A DNA stretch of 64,000 nt from Rhodococcus sp. 06-235-1A (GCF_002258785.1 NZ_NOYI01000014.1:1-64000); one strand, 5' to 3'; shown: positions 1 to 8,515, counted from the stretch's first letter. A program made the numbers and translations. The notes: generated by a model from the sequence alone, not told the origin.

Positions 1-3
1 GGA

Positions 4-30
4 CGGGGCGGGACGGGAGCCCCGCTCTTT
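4..30 (+). terminator. Possible terminator of upstream phage genes
   Basis: A 6-bp stem (CGGGGC at 4-9 with GCCCCG at 19-24) with a 9-nt G-rich loop is followed by CTCTTTC. It sits before the first gene of the window and could end the preceding early transcript. The stem is short and the T tract interrupted. Confidence 0.3.
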
Positions 31-151
31 CAGATACCCAACCTACGAATCTCTCCCCCGCTCCCAGATCTTCCCGTGGTCGTCGAAAACGAATATCCCG
101 CAAGCCTTCTCACCGCACTCCGTCTACACAGCACATCTCAGGAGATCACTC

Positions 152-1114
152 ATGACCCGGATGGCAGAGCACACCCGTTCGTCCGTTGAAGCTGATCTGC
201 TCTACCTCGCCGAGGGCTGGCCAGCATTGGTGCGACTAAAGATCCCCGGATCGAACCGTTCGTGGGTAGAGGCACCACGCAAGCAAGTTCTCTCGGAGTC
301 CGACCTCGACCGCATGGGCAAGAAGGGTGTTCCGCGTCAGGCCCCGGCAGACGTCGGTGTCCTCGATCTCACGGCTCGAATCGCCACGGTCACACACGAC
401 GTGGCGCTGTCGGTCGTCTCGCTCGGCCCCGGTGCGTCAGCTCTGCATGATGCACTCGAACGGGGGGAACCGTGGGCGTGGACCGACGTCGACGCCTATA
501 GGTTCGCGGCCGAGTACTTTGGCCGGCAGTTTCTGACGACGCGATCGCCGTCGGCTGATCCTCGTCCGTGGTTGATGACGATTCGGACGTGGCTCGGTTC
601 GGCCAATGAAGCCGACCCGCATCTGGTTCCGTGGGTCGGTCGCAGGTTCGAGCCCATCGTCGAGCAGCTCAGTCGTCTGCTCGGTGACGTCCGTGACGGG
701 CAGGCCATGAATGGTGTCTGCCCGTGGTGCGGTGGTCTCGTCGCCGAAGGCGTTGTGGGCGAGAAGACTATGCGAGTTCTCCACCCAGACCCGGACGACG
801 AAACGGCTGAGCCGCTGATCGTGTGCTTCGGCCTCGACTGCGCACCACCGGACTCTGCTTGCGGACATCGGTGGGATGGCAAGCCCGCGTGGGGCAAACG
901 AGAGTGGGAGTGGCTGGCTTCGCAACTGGTCGATCTCGGCGAGCTGGTTGCCGAGGCCGCCGAGGACTGGGCGTCGCCAGGTCTGCGAGCTGCCCACCGC
1001 GCGTACCGACATGGCGTTCGCACCGCAGTGGTCTGTGAGTCCGAGGCGGACTACCAACGTCTGGCGCAGCAGCGATTCCGCAAGCGCTCCAAGGAAGCGT
1101 TGATGTCGTCATGA
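152..1114 (+). CDS. Phage protein of unknown function with zinc-ribbon-like cysteines
   Basis: A 320-residue protein whose start is fixed by an AGGAG sequence about 10 bases upstream of ATG. The C-terminal half has a CPWCGG knuckle, a later LDC and a SACGH/HRWDG stretch, so it may bind zinc, as many small actinophage accessory proteins do. The N-terminal half shows no recognisable motif. Its stop overlaps the next start (ATGA), so the two are probably co-translated. The position before the HNH and terminase genes fits an early-to-late junction gene. No function is assigned. Confidence 0.7.
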   Translation: MTRMAEHTRSSVEADLLYLAEGWPALVRLKIPGSNRSWVEAPRKQVLSESDLDRMGKKGVPRQAPADVGVLDLTARIATVTHDVALSVVSLGPGASALHDALERGEPWAWTDVDAYRFAAEYFGRQFLTTRSPSADPRPWLMTIRTWLGSANEADPHLVPWVGRRFEPIVEQLSRLLGDVRDGQAMNGVCPWCGGLVAEGVVGEKTMRVLHPDPDDETAEPLIVCFGLDCAPPDSACGHRWDGKPAWGKREWEWLASQLVDLGELVAEAAEDWASPGLRAAHRAYRHGVRTAVVCESEADYQRLAQQRFRKRSKEALMSS

Positions 1115-1329
1115 GCAGCCGTCCCACACTGAACAGTGTGACGCTGGCTCGGCTGACGAAGGACACCCCTCACTGGCTGGTGCCGTGCGAGGGGTGTCGT
1201 CACATCAGTTACGTGCACGTCGAGCAGGCGGACGGCACCCGATCATGCTGGACCGGAGGGGCTTCCGGCTGGTGCGACTGCCCCGAGTATGTCGACCCAC
1301 CCCACCTCCAACACGCACACACACCGTGA
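1111..1329 (+). CDS. Small phage protein with cysteine pairs
   Basis: A 72-residue protein that starts inside the stop of the upstream gene (ATGA overlap). It contains CEGC and later a C-W...CDC pattern with two histidines near the C-terminus, suggesting a small metal-binding fold. The neighbouring larger gene is also cysteine-rich, so the two may work together. The function is unknown. Confidence 0.6.
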   Translation: MSSRPTLNSVTLARLTKDTPHWLVPCEGCRHISYVHVEQADGTRSCWTGGASGWCDCPEYVDPPHLQHAHTP

Positions 1330-1483
1330 CCAGTTGCGTTGCGGTTATCCACAGGCTACTGTCATCCCCGTCGAACCGTCATGCCCAAAGGCTGGCGGTT
1401 CGAGGTGTTTCCGGGGGTGTGCGACCCGCGGGTCATTGCGCAGACACCGCACCCTCCGGACAACACCACGCGGAGGTACAGCA

Positions 1484-1822
1484 GTGACCGACCGCTGGGC
1501 AACCTCCACTCGACGCGCTCGCCTGCCGAAGGACTGGAAGCAGCGAGTGTCAGCTACTCGACACCGAGCAGGCGGGCGGTGCGAGGCCCGCCTTCCTGAC
1601 GGCACCCGTTGCACCGCAGCCGGTACCGACTGCGACCACGTCATCCCTAACGATGACCACAGGCTCTCGAACCTCCAGTGGTTGTGCGATCCACACCACG
1701 AGGACAAGACCAAGGGCGAAGCGGCCGCGGCTCGGCACAAGCACCGACGACAGCGACCGGCTCGACCCCACATTGGCCTACTGCCAACCACTGCACCTGC
1801 CGATCGGCAGACCTACTCGTGA
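1484..1822 (+). CDS. HNH endonuclease
   Basis: A 112-residue HNH nuclease. Residues about 33-90 contain a C...C zinc pair, the DCDHV motif (first H of HNH), NLQWLC (N) and DPHHEDKT (second H with C). Such small HNH proteins next to the terminase genes cooperate with the large subunit in cutting and packaging DNA in HK97-type phages. GTG at 1484 is chosen because a GGAGG lies 8 bases upstream; an open frame extends further upstream, but that stretch is Arg/Thr/His-rich and lacks a ribosome site. The C-terminal tail is basic. Confidence 0.88.
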   Translation: MTDRWATSTRRARLPKDWKQRVSATRHRAGGRCEARLPDGTRCTAAGTDCDHVIPNDDHRLSNLQWLCDPHHEDKTKGEAAAARHKHRRQRPARPHIGLLPTTAPADRQTYS

Positions 1823-1836
1823 GAGGAACCACGTCC

Positions 1837-2157
1837 ATGCCCGAAGAGGTTGGATACTTCGCACTCGATGCCAATCAGCAGCTCGACGCCCCGATCGTGA
1901 TCACCGAGGGCGGCATTGCCATTGGCGGCACTGCGGTACCGGGCATCATCCTCGACGGTGAGGTCGTCATCGATCCGGTGACGGACGATCCGTCCAAGCT
2001 GCGCACCGTGACAGTGAAGTTCGCGGCGGAAGGTGGCGTCGTTCTGAACCCCGCTCTCGGCCTGGACCCCCAGCCCGACGGATCGATCCGGATCAGGGCG
2101 AGCCGCCTGGTCTCGCACTTCGCGCCGGCCGTGGGGGGCGGGACCCCCTCCCCCTGA
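1837..2157 (+). CDS. Phage protein of unknown function (beta-rich, 106 aa)
   Basis: The start ATG has AGAGGA 10 bases upstream. Alternating short hydrophobic and acidic segments (for example GGIAIGGTAVPGIILDGEVVID) suggest a beta-sandwich or tail/decoration-like fold, but no family is recognised. The reading frame stays open upstream and overlaps the HNH gene, but that extension is compositionally a shadow. It lies between the HNH gene and a non-coding gap, so it may be the last gene of its transcript. Confidence 0.6.
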   Translation: MPEEVGYFALDANQQLDAPIVITEGGIAIGGTAVPGIILDGEVVIDPVTDDPSKLRTVTVKFAAEGGVVLNPALGLDPQPDGSIRIRASRLVSHFAPAVGGGTPSP

Positions 2158-2366
2158 CGTCTCGGAGACCTAGGGGCATAGTGACCGCCTGTATGTACGG
2201 GTTTCAGAATTTTTTACCAGGTCAGAGGGTATTTTCGAACTCGATCCACCATCTCAATCGAGACGGGTTTCCAGCGAAACCGAGGCATTTTCGGTGGTTC
2301 GCAGAAGCGCTTGTCTGACGGCAAATGAGCCGCCCTCCAATGAACGCCGTTCTGCTGCAACGTCAT

Positions 2367-2384
2367 TCAATCTGCGCAGATTGA
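2367..2384. promoter_or_regulatory. Perfect 18-bp palindrome before the packaging operon
   Basis: TCAATCTGCGCAGATTGA is perfectly self-complementary. It sits in the only sizeable non-coding gap (2158-2433) of the early-to-late junction, 50 bases ahead of the next start. A TTGACG element overlaps its right edge, although no good -10 follows. It resembles an operator for a dimeric repressor or activator, possibly controlling late transcription. Apart from the palindrome and an A/T-richer stretch near 2210, the gap shows nothing else. Confidence 0.45.
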
Positions 2385-2433
2385 CGGTCCGGCTGGGGCG
2401 TGACCACCTTTCAGAACTCGGAGGAACTGCCCA

Positions 2434-2673
2434 ATGCAAAAACCGATCGTGTCGAATGACGACTTGGCGGCACCACGGCCCCACGAGCCGGGCCACCGGC
2501 TGTACTCGGAGCTGTGGAACGCAATCTCCGGCGTGCTCGGTCAGTACCACCAGGGCGACCATTTGCGATTCAGCGAACGCGACCGGATAGCGAAAGCTGC
2601 GTGGTTGCAGTACGTGCACGAGATCGGCCAGGCTGACAAGCTCCAGAATGCGTCCGCAAATGCGAGCACCTGA
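2434..2673 (+). CDS. Small phage protein, unknown function
   Basis: A 79-residue mostly helical protein. The ATG has a strong GGAGGAA ribosome site about 9 bases upstream, making it the best-supported start of the new transcription unit. It begins the run of small genes leading into the terminase. The central segment is amphipathic, and there are no cysteines or membrane segments. No family is recognised. Confidence 0.65.
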   Translation: MQKPIVSNDDLAAPRPHEPGHRLYSELWNAISGVLGQYHQGDHLRFSERDRIAKAAWLQYVHEIGQADKLQNASANAST

Positions 2674-2857
2674 GCGCTATCCGGGGATGATCGGTCGCGG
2701 TGATCTGGTGGTCGACACGACCGAGCCGATGCGTAAGCGCGTCGTGTGGACGGTGCTGGCGATCGATCAGGACATGCTCTGGCTGAAAGATGCTGGCGCG
2801 TCGTTCCCGAAGTACCGGACGACGCATTCAGGGGATTGCTACATCGTCAGGGGGTGA
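2648..2857 (+). CDS. Small phage protein, unknown function (69 aa or less)
   Basis: A short reading frame overlapping the end of the previous gene and ending inside the start of the next (GTGA). Three in-frame ATGs (2648, 2660, 2687) are possible and none has a clear ribosome site, so the true start is uncertain. The conserved-looking core (GRGDLVVDTT...VVWTVLAID...LWLKD) resembles a small SH3-like beta barrel, a guess from the strand pattern only. Confidence 0.5.
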   Translation: MRPQMRAPERYPGMIGRGDLVVDTTEPMRKRVVWTVLAIDQDMLWLKDAGASFPKYRTTHSGDCYIVRG

Positions 2858-3042
2858 CGCTGGTGAGTGTGTGGGCAGAAATACTCGTCGGATTCGGCGC
2901 GGGTGTCGGCTTCTCGATCGCGGCACTCGTCGTAGTCAGCGTGGTCGTCGGTGATCCGCACATGATCCGCGACATGTGGGAGTGCCGGGCGCGCCCAATC
3001 AAGCGATTGCGTGATCGCCGTTCGCGACTGCGAGGCCGCTGA
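2854..3042 (+). CDS. Small single-pass membrane protein
   Basis: A 62-residue protein with one strongly hydrophobic segment near residues 8-32 (glycine/alanine/valine-rich) and a basic, Arg-rich cytoplasmic-type tail. GTG overlaps the upstream stop, and the stop overlaps the terminase small subunit start (TGATG), so it is translationally coupled on both sides. The role is unknown; possibilities are a membrane accessory of packaging or superinfection control, but nothing in the sequence decides. Confidence 0.55.
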   Translation: MTLVSVWAEILVGFGAGVGFSIAALVVVSVVVGDPHMIRDMWECRARPIKRLRDRRSRLRGR

Positions 3043-3515
3043 TGGGCGAACGTGGTCCTGTACCGAAGCGCTCGGACAATCGGGTGCGCCGCAACGTCAC
3101 TGACGAGAACGGCGTCTCGACGAAGATGGCCCCGGCCGCGATCAACGTCAAGCCTCCGGCCGAGGATCGGGCGTGGCATCCGGTGATCAAGGGCTGGTAT
3201 CGGTCTCTGAAGGAGTCGGGCCAGTCGGTGTTCTACGAGCCGTCGGATTGGCAGGCGGCGCGGTTCCTGGCGCACTACGCGTCGAAGGTGCTGCGGGCTG
3301 CCGACGACAAGGATGACCCGACCCCATTGCGGGCGGCGTCCATCGGCCGCATCTGGTCGATGATGGGCGATCTCATGACCACGGAGACCTCGCGTCGTCG
3401 TGCTCGGGTGGAGCTGATTCGTCTCGGCCTCGATCCGGGCGAGGGCGACACGGGCGGTGACGAGCCAGGCACGGAGGTCGTTGATATCAGTGACTACCGG
3501 GCTGCTTACGAATGA
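3042..3515 (+). CDS. terS: Terminase small subunit
   Basis: A 157-residue protein starting with the GERGPVPKRS...RVRRN motif that opens many actinophage terminase small subunits. A helical body follows, with an acidic, proline-poor C-terminus. The small subunit recognises the packaging site and loads the large subunit on the phage genome. It lies directly before the large subunit, as in most siphoviruses, and its 3' end overlaps that gene by 26 bases. The start is fixed by the TGATG overlap with the upstream gene. Confidence 0.85.
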   Translation: MGERGPVPKRSDNRVRRNVTDENGVSTKMAPAAINVKPPAEDRAWHPVIKGWYRSLKESGQSVFYEPSDWQAARFLAHYASKVLRAADDKDDPTPLRAASIGRIWSMMGDLMTTETSRRRARVELIRLGLDPGEGDTGGDEPGTEVVDISDYRAAYE

Positions 3516-5274
3516 GGCTCTAGCGCTCGAACAGGCCGAGATCCCTCCGGGGTACTACCTCGGCCCTACAGAACGCGATATGGGCGCGTGGCTGACGCTT
3601 CCGTGGCCCGGAGATCATGCTCTGCCGTTCGCTCACCCGTCGCGGCTGGAGCTGCTGCCCCTCTCGGTCGGTCCGCATCTGGTGCGGTGGGCCGAGCGGT
3701 GGTTGCAGCATCCGCTCACGGGCGGACCGTGGCGCTTCACAGTGGGCCAGCGGCGGTTCATGCACCTCTGGTACTCGATCGACGACGACGCTCGGAATCT
3801 GTACCGCTCAGGGGTCAAACGCGGCGCGAAGGGTACGGGTAAAGACCCGTTCGCGGCCGCGCTGGCGCTCTGCGAGCTGTGTGGGCCGGTTGAGGTCGCC
3901 GACATCGACGGATCGGTCGTCAAGGCGAAGCGGCGGCACTGGGCGTTGGTGCAGATCGGCGCGAACTCGCAGGATCAGGCAGCGAAGGTGCTGGCGGTCG
4001 CGAACGCGATGATCACACCGCGGATGCGGCTGGCGTACGGGCTCGATCCGGGCATCACCCGGACGGCGATGAGCAACGGCAGCAAGATCGAGCTGCTCAA
4101 GGCCTCGGAGAAGTCGTCCGAGGGTGATCCGCCGACGGCGTTGTTCCTCAACGAGTCTCACCACATGCTCGCCTCCAACGGTGGCCACAAGATCGCCAAC
4201 GTGGCGCGGCGCAACGTCGGTAAGTCGCCGAAGGACATCGGCGCTCGACTGCTGGAGCTGACCAACGCGCACGCTCAGGGCGCAGACAGCGTCGCGGAGG
4301 GCTCGTACGACGCCTGGCAGACGCAGGTGTCCGGCAAGACCCGCAAGCGAGACATTCTCTACGACTCGCGGGAAGCTCCACCGGGACTGAACATGTGGGA
4401 CGACGAGCACGTCATGCGCGGACTGCGCGCGGCGTACTCCGACGCCCCGTGGTCGGACCTCGAACGGCTCCGGGACGAAGCGCAGGACACGCGCACGCCG
4501 GTCTCCGAGTCGATCCGCTACTACTTCAACGGTCTCGCCACCGCCGAGGACGCGTGGGTCGATCCGGTGAAGCTGAAAGAGCTGGCGCGGCCGACGTGGA
4601 TTATCGAGCCCCGCGATCGGGTGGCGTTGTTCCTGGACTGCTCGAAATCCGGTGACGCGACGTGCATCAGCGGATGCAGGCTGTCCGACGGTCACGTCTT
4701 CTCGCTCGGTGAGTGGTCACCGAAGCACGGCGAGAACCCGGAGGGCTGGCTCGCCCCTCGCGAGGAGGTCGAGGCCACCTGCCGGGAGAACCTGCTCAAG
4801 CTCAACGTCGCGTGGTTCGGGATCGACCCGTCCCCGGCGATGGACGACGAGAAGGAAACCAGTTACTGGATGCCGATGATCGACGACATTCACCGCGACT
4901 TCCGACATCGGTTGCCCCTGTGGGCAACTCCAGGGGCAGGAGGCCACTCGGTGCTGTTCGACATGAGGCTGTCCCAGAAGGGCGCGAAGGAGCGCAACCA
5001 GCTGTTCACCGAGGCGGCAATGCAGACCGCGCAGGACATCGACGAGGACGGCACGTTCACCTTCGACGGTGACCCGATCGCGATGCGGCACGCGATCAAT
5101 GCTCGACGCCGGCCGAATCGCTGGGGTGTGTCGGTCGGCAAGATCTCGCGCTCGTCGACCAAACGGATCGACTACGCGGTCACCATGATCGGCGCTCGAA
5201 TGGGTCGCCGAATCGCATTGAACTCGAACAAGGTTGGTTCGGGTTCGGGAACAGGACGAGGTGGTGTGTTGTGA
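3490..5274 (+). CDS. terL: Terminase large subunit
   Basis: A 594-residue packaging motor with an N-terminal ATPase and a C-terminal nuclease. GAKGTGKD (residues 112-119) is the Walker A loop and ALFLNE (217-222) the Walker B strand with its catalytic glutamate. VALFLDCSKSGD around D383 opens the RNase H-like nuclease domain. GTG at 3490 is chosen because GGAGG lies 11 bases upstream; the frame also stays open to 3457. It drives genome translocation through the portal encoded next, whose start overlaps this stop (GTGA). Confidence 0.93.
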   Translation: MTTGLLTNEALALEQAEIPPGYYLGPTERDMGAWLTLPWPGDHALPFAHPSRLELLPLSVGPHLVRWAERWLQHPLTGGPWRFTVGQRRFMHLWYSIDDDARNLYRSGVKRGAKGTGKDPFAAALALCELCGPVEVADIDGSVVKAKRRHWALVQIGANSQDQAAKVLAVANAMITPRMRLAYGLDPGITRTAMSNGSKIELLKASEKSSEGDPPTALFLNESHHMLASNGGHKIANVARRNVGKSPKDIGARLLELTNAHAQGADSVAEGSYDAWQTQVSGKTRKRDILYDSREAPPGLNMWDDEHVMRGLRAAYSDAPWSDLERLRDEAQDTRTPVSESIRYYFNGLATAEDAWVDPVKLKELARPTWIIEPRDRVALFLDCSKSGDATCISGCRLSDGHVFSLGEWSPKHGENPEGWLAPREEVEATCRENLLKLNVAWFGIDPSPAMDDEKETSYWMPMIDDIHRDFRHRLPLWATPGAGGHSVLFDMRLSQKGAKERNQLFTEAAMQTAQDIDEDGTFTFDGDPIAMRHAINARRRPNRWGVSVGKISRSSTKRIDYAVTMIGARMGRRIALNSNKVGSGSGTGRGGVL

Positions 5275-6716
5275 CCGTCAGCCAGATCACCGCTCCGGAC
5301 CTGTCCGGGCAGGAACACGCCTATCTCATGCGAATGCTGACTCAGCTGGACGCGCGGCAGGCAACGAACAGGCGTCGTATCGAGTACTTCGGACGTGAGA
5401 AGCGGCTCCGCAAGTTTGGGTTCAGCGTTCCTCCGCAGCTACGCAAGCTCGCCCCGATCCTGGGATGGCCAGAGAAGGCCGTCACCGGTGCTGCGCTCCG
5501 AGTCAACTGGGAAGAGTTCGTCGTACCCGGTAAACCGAAGGGAGACGACCGCATTCGCCGCATTGTCGACGACAATGCTCTGGAAGTGGAGATCCCGCAG
5601 GCGCACGTGTCTGCGCTGCAGCTCGGTCCCGCATTCGCGTTCGTGACCGCGGGCGACCCGAGCCGCGGCGAACCTGCCGGGATGATCTCGTACCGGTCGG
5701 CGCAGACCGCGACGGCGCTGTGGGACAAGCGAAGTCGCAGGGCGATCGCGGGGCTGTCGATCGTCGATTGGTCGGACACCGGCCAGCCTGCGGTAATGAA
5801 TATGTACCTGCCGCGTGTAGTGATCACGCTAACTCGCATGAACTCGGGTTGGAAGGTCACCAGGGTCGGTCACCCGATCAACGAGGCGCTCGTGACCCCC
5901 CTGGTGCACGATCCGTACCTCGATCGTGAGTTCGGTTCGTCGCGCATCACTCAAACGGTGATGGACCTGACGGACATGGCGGCGCGCACGATGCTGCGCG
6001 CCGAGGTGTCGGGCGAGTTCTTCTCGTCTCCGCAGCGCTACTTCCTCGACCTCACTCGGCAGCAGTACGACCGCATCGTCGAGGGCGGCGGGTGGCAGTC
6101 GATTCTGGGCAGCGTCTTCGCCACCGAGGTCGACGACTCGGGGCAGACGAATCCGACCGCCCCGCAGTCCAGGGTCGGGCAATTCCCGCAGCAGTCGCAG
6201 GAGCCGCACATCGCGCAGTTGCGTTCGATCGCAACGATGTTTGCGGCCGAGACGTCCCTTCCCCTCAATTCCCTGGGCATCGTGCAGGACAACCCGGCGT
6301 CGGCCGAGGCGATCCAGGAGGCCAAGGGCGACATGATCGGTATCGCAGAGCGTGCGTGCAAAGTGTTCGACTTCGGGCACCGTCGGACAATCCGACAAGC
6401 GCTCATGGTCGCCGAGGGTCTATCGCAGGTGCCGGACGATCTGCTCGGTATGCGGTCCCGCTGGACAAACCCGGCGACACCGACACTGGCCGCTCGCAGT
6501 CAGGCTGTCGTCGAGCAGGTGCGCGAGGGCATTCTGCCTCCGCATGATGCGATCACGTACGAGTTGCTCGGATACGACCAGATCACCATCGATCGTCTCG
6601 TCGAGGCTTGGGGTAATGCACAGCCTTCGGACGCTCAGCGGCTCGCTGACGCTCTGACACGGCAAACGCAGCCCACATTGCCCTCTGGCGGCGCGCAGAC
6701 GGCGCTCACGGCCTGA
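5271..6716 (+). CDS. Portal protein
   Basis: A 481-residue protein of the SPP1 gp6-like portal family by length, position and features: an N-terminal AYLMRML helix, and a central wing/stem with ALVTPLVHDPYLDREFGSSRI and GIVQDNPASAEAI motifs typical of actinophage portals. It forms the dodecameric channel at one capsid vertex, contacting terminase during packaging and connectors afterwards. It sits between the terminase and the MuF minor capsid gene, overlapping both by 4 bases or fewer. Confidence 0.92.
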   Translation: MTVSQITAPDLSGQEHAYLMRMLTQLDARQATNRRRIEYFGREKRLRKFGFSVPPQLRKLAPILGWPEKAVTGAALRVNWEEFVVPGKPKGDDRIRRIVDDNALEVEIPQAHVSALQLGPAFAFVTAGDPSRGEPAGMISYRSAQTATALWDKRSRRAIAGLSIVDWSDTGQPAVMNMYLPRVVITLTRMNSGWKVTRVGHPINEALVTPLVHDPYLDREFGSSRITQTVMDLTDMAARTMLRAEVSGEFFSSPQRYFLDLTRQQYDRIVEGGGWQSILGSVFATEVDDSGQTNPTAPQSRVGQFPQQSQEPHIAQLRSIATMFAAETSLPLNSLGIVQDNPASAEAIQEAKGDMIGIAERACKVFDFGHRRTIRQALMVAEGLSQVPDDLLGMRSRWTNPATPTLAARSQAVVEQVREGILPPHDAITYELLGYDQITIDRLVEAWGNAQPSDAQRLADALTRQTQPTLPSGGAQTALTA

Positions 6717-8152
6717 TGGCCGAGACGCGGCTAGGCGCGGCTCTGACGGACGCTCACCGGATCGCGCAGGTACAGCTCTCCGGTGAGGCGGTCGCTGCAT
6801 CGCGATTGCTGTTCTCGACTCTCGACCCGAGTGACGTGCCGGGCACCAAGGCCGAGTGGTCGGCGTTGCAGATGACGCTGATGAAGTACTACGACGAGAA
6901 ATCGGCCGGCCTCGCTGCGGCGTATCTGTCGGAGTATCGCAGCGCCGAGCTTGGAACCTCGGTGGGGCCGGTCGCGGGTGTCGATGAGTTCGACGCCGAG
7001 CGTGTTGCTCGGTCGATGGATGCGATGGGTCCGGGCAAGCTCGTGCAGTACTCGGGTCCCGACGTCGACCGGATGGGCGTTCGCTCGGCGGCGTTGGTGT
7101 CGGACAGGGCGTTCCCGCGGCTCGCGGGCGCTGTTCGGCGTCATGTGCTCGGTGGCGGTCGGCGCACTCTCGCAGAGTCCGCGCGGCGCGACAAGCGCGC
7201 TGGTGGCTGGCGGCGAGTCTCGGACGGTAAGCCGTGCGCGTTCTGCGCGATGCTCGTCACCCGCGGCCCGGTCTACTTCTCGGAAGAGACCGCGCTCGGG
7301 ATGCGCAAGTACCACGACGACTGCGGCTGCGGTGCCGAGATCGTCTACGGCACCTGGACTCCGACGAAGCTCGAGCAGCAATTCATCGACGCGTACGACG
7401 ACGCTGCGGACGCGGCGTCGGCCGGTGAAGGTATCCGGGTAGCGCCGACGGCGAGCGATCCTCGCGACACGGTGCTGCATCGGATGCGCCGGAATGATGC
7501 TGAGCTGTTCAGCGATTCGGTGATCCCGAAGCCTGAACCGTCGATCGTCGCAGCGCGGACTCTGACCGAGGATGAAGGTCGGGCGCTCGGCAAGCGCGTG
7601 TGGTTCGACTTCGCTGACAACGTCGAACCGGTTGACGCTCAGATGGTTCGGATCTACACCGGTAACTCGTACGGTGCGATCAACGGTGCCCTGCGTGAGG
7701 GCGACTTCGCATACCTGTCGCCCAATCAACGCGAATCGATCGACGCTCTCGATCGAGTGATCGACGCCGCGCCGCGTGTGCCGGAGAAGATCACGGTCTC
7801 GCGCGCGGTCGGTGCGGACGTGTTTGGGCTGAACAAGGACTCGGACCTGTCGACGGTGCTCGGTGTCCCGTTTCGTGACGATGCATTCGTCTCGACGGCG
7901 TTGCAGTCCAAGCTCACCTATCTCGAACGCAACGAGGTCGAGCTGCGACTCGACGTTCCTGCCGGGACGCAGGGCCTGTACGTCTCGGCGCACGAGCGCG
8001 GTGACAAGTCGCTCGCGGTGTTCGGGCCCGAAGAGAATGAACTCATCCTCGGCCGTGGTATCGAGTACGAGTTCGACGACGCGTTCGTCGAGGACGGCAA
8101 GCGTGTGCTCGTCGGTCGAATTCTGCGGCAGAACGGAGTCACTCGTGGGTAG
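6716..8152 (+). CDS. MuF-type minor capsid protein fused to an ADP-ribosyltransferase
   Basis: A 478-residue two-part protein. Residues about 1-225 are the MuF/VG15-type head protein, with the hallmark GKPCAFCAM (C174, C177), YHDDCGC (H200, C203, C205) and following strand. Residues about 285-475 look like an R-S-E class ADP-ribosyltransferase: R363 in TVSRAVG, the S-T motif FVSTA (393-395) and the E-x-E motif E440-N441-E442 in FGPEENEL. In related phages the MuF part rides inside the capsid and the C-terminal enzyme can be injected with the DNA. The likely role is a virion-borne NAD-dependent effector acting on a host target. The ART call is by motif; the target is unknown. The stop lies inside the next gene. 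Confidence 0.85.
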   Translation: MAETRLGAALTDAHRIAQVQLSGEAVAASRLLFSTLDPSDVPGTKAEWSALQMTLMKYYDEKSAGLAAAYLSEYRSAELGTSVGPVAGVDEFDAERVARSMDAMGPGKLVQYSGPDVDRMGVRSAALVSDRAFPRLAGAVRRHVLGGGRRTLAESARRDKRAGGWRRVSDGKPCAFCAMLVTRGPVYFSEETALGMRKYHDDCGCGAEIVYGTWTPTKLEQQFIDAYDDAADAASAGEGIRVAPTASDPRDTVLHRMRRNDAELFSDSVIPKPEPSIVAARTLTEDEGRALGKRVWFDFADNVEPVDAQMVRIYTGNSYGAINGALREGDFAYLSPNQRESIDALDRVIDAAPRVPEKITVSRAVGADVFGLNKDSDLSTVLGVPFRDDAFVSTALQSKLTYLERNEVELRLDVPAGTQGLYVSAHERGDKSLAVFGPEENELILGRGIEYEFDDAFVEDGKRVLVGRILRQNGVTRG

Positions 8153-8459
8153 TCTCAGCGATCCGTCGAACTTCGGTGCCGTACCGGTCGACCCGCTCGC
8201 CTACCGCTACTACGGCGGACAGCGGGTCGGCCGGGGCCGGTGGGCGCTCATTCCGGGGCTCGGAGTGCTGTGGACCGACGATGCCTCCGCATTGCAGCTG
8301 TCGCGGATCGACGGAGCGGATCTGGTGGCCGCGAATGCCCTCCGAAAGCTGCTCCACACACTCGCCCGTGACGGCATCACTGCCACAGCGGCTTTCGACT
8401 CGATCGTCGCAGACCGCGACGTCACGGTAACCAGCGGAGATCTCAGCACTCTGCAGTAG
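8145..8459 (+). CDS. Unknown protein directly behind the MuF-ART gene (possible immunity or head protein)
   Basis: A 104-residue protein starting at GTG, with GGAG 8 bases upstream and an 8-base overlap with the MuF-ART stop. The N-terminal half is aromatic and glycine-rich (YRYYGGQRVGRGRW); the rest is helical. Tandem hairpins follow immediately, so its mRNA may be partly separated from the capsid genes. Toxin-carrying MuF genes often have their immunity gene just downstream, so an antitoxin role is possible. A small structural protein is the alternative. No family is recognised. Confidence 0.6.
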   Translation: MGSLSDPSNFGAVPVDPLAYRYYGGQRVGRGRWALIPGLGVLWTDDASALQLSRIDGADLVAANALRKLLHTLARDGITATAAFDSIVADRDVTVTSGDLSTLQ

Positions 8460-8460
8460 G

Positions 8461-8515
8461 CGCTGATCGATTCAGCGTCCCATTCTCCCCAGCCGGTGGC
8501 TACTCCGCGGCTGGG
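8461..8515 (+). terminator. Tandem hairpins between the MuF-ART unit and scaffold gene
   Basis: Two stems follow the stop codon. The first is CGCTGA/TCAGCG (8461-8466 with 8472-8477, 5-nt loop). The second is CCCAGCCG/CGGCTGGG (8488-8495 with 8508-8515, 12-nt loop). No clear T run follows. They could attenuate transcription or set an RNA processing boundary, adjusting scaffold and capsid levels relative to the upstream minor proteins. The remaining bases up to the scaffold start show no other gene. Confidence 0.45.

Noticed and set aside
1345..1353. TTATCCACA, a perfect DnaA-box match, in the gap before the HNH gene
   Set aside because: It is a single copy with no AT-rich region or further boxes nearby, so an origin is not supported.
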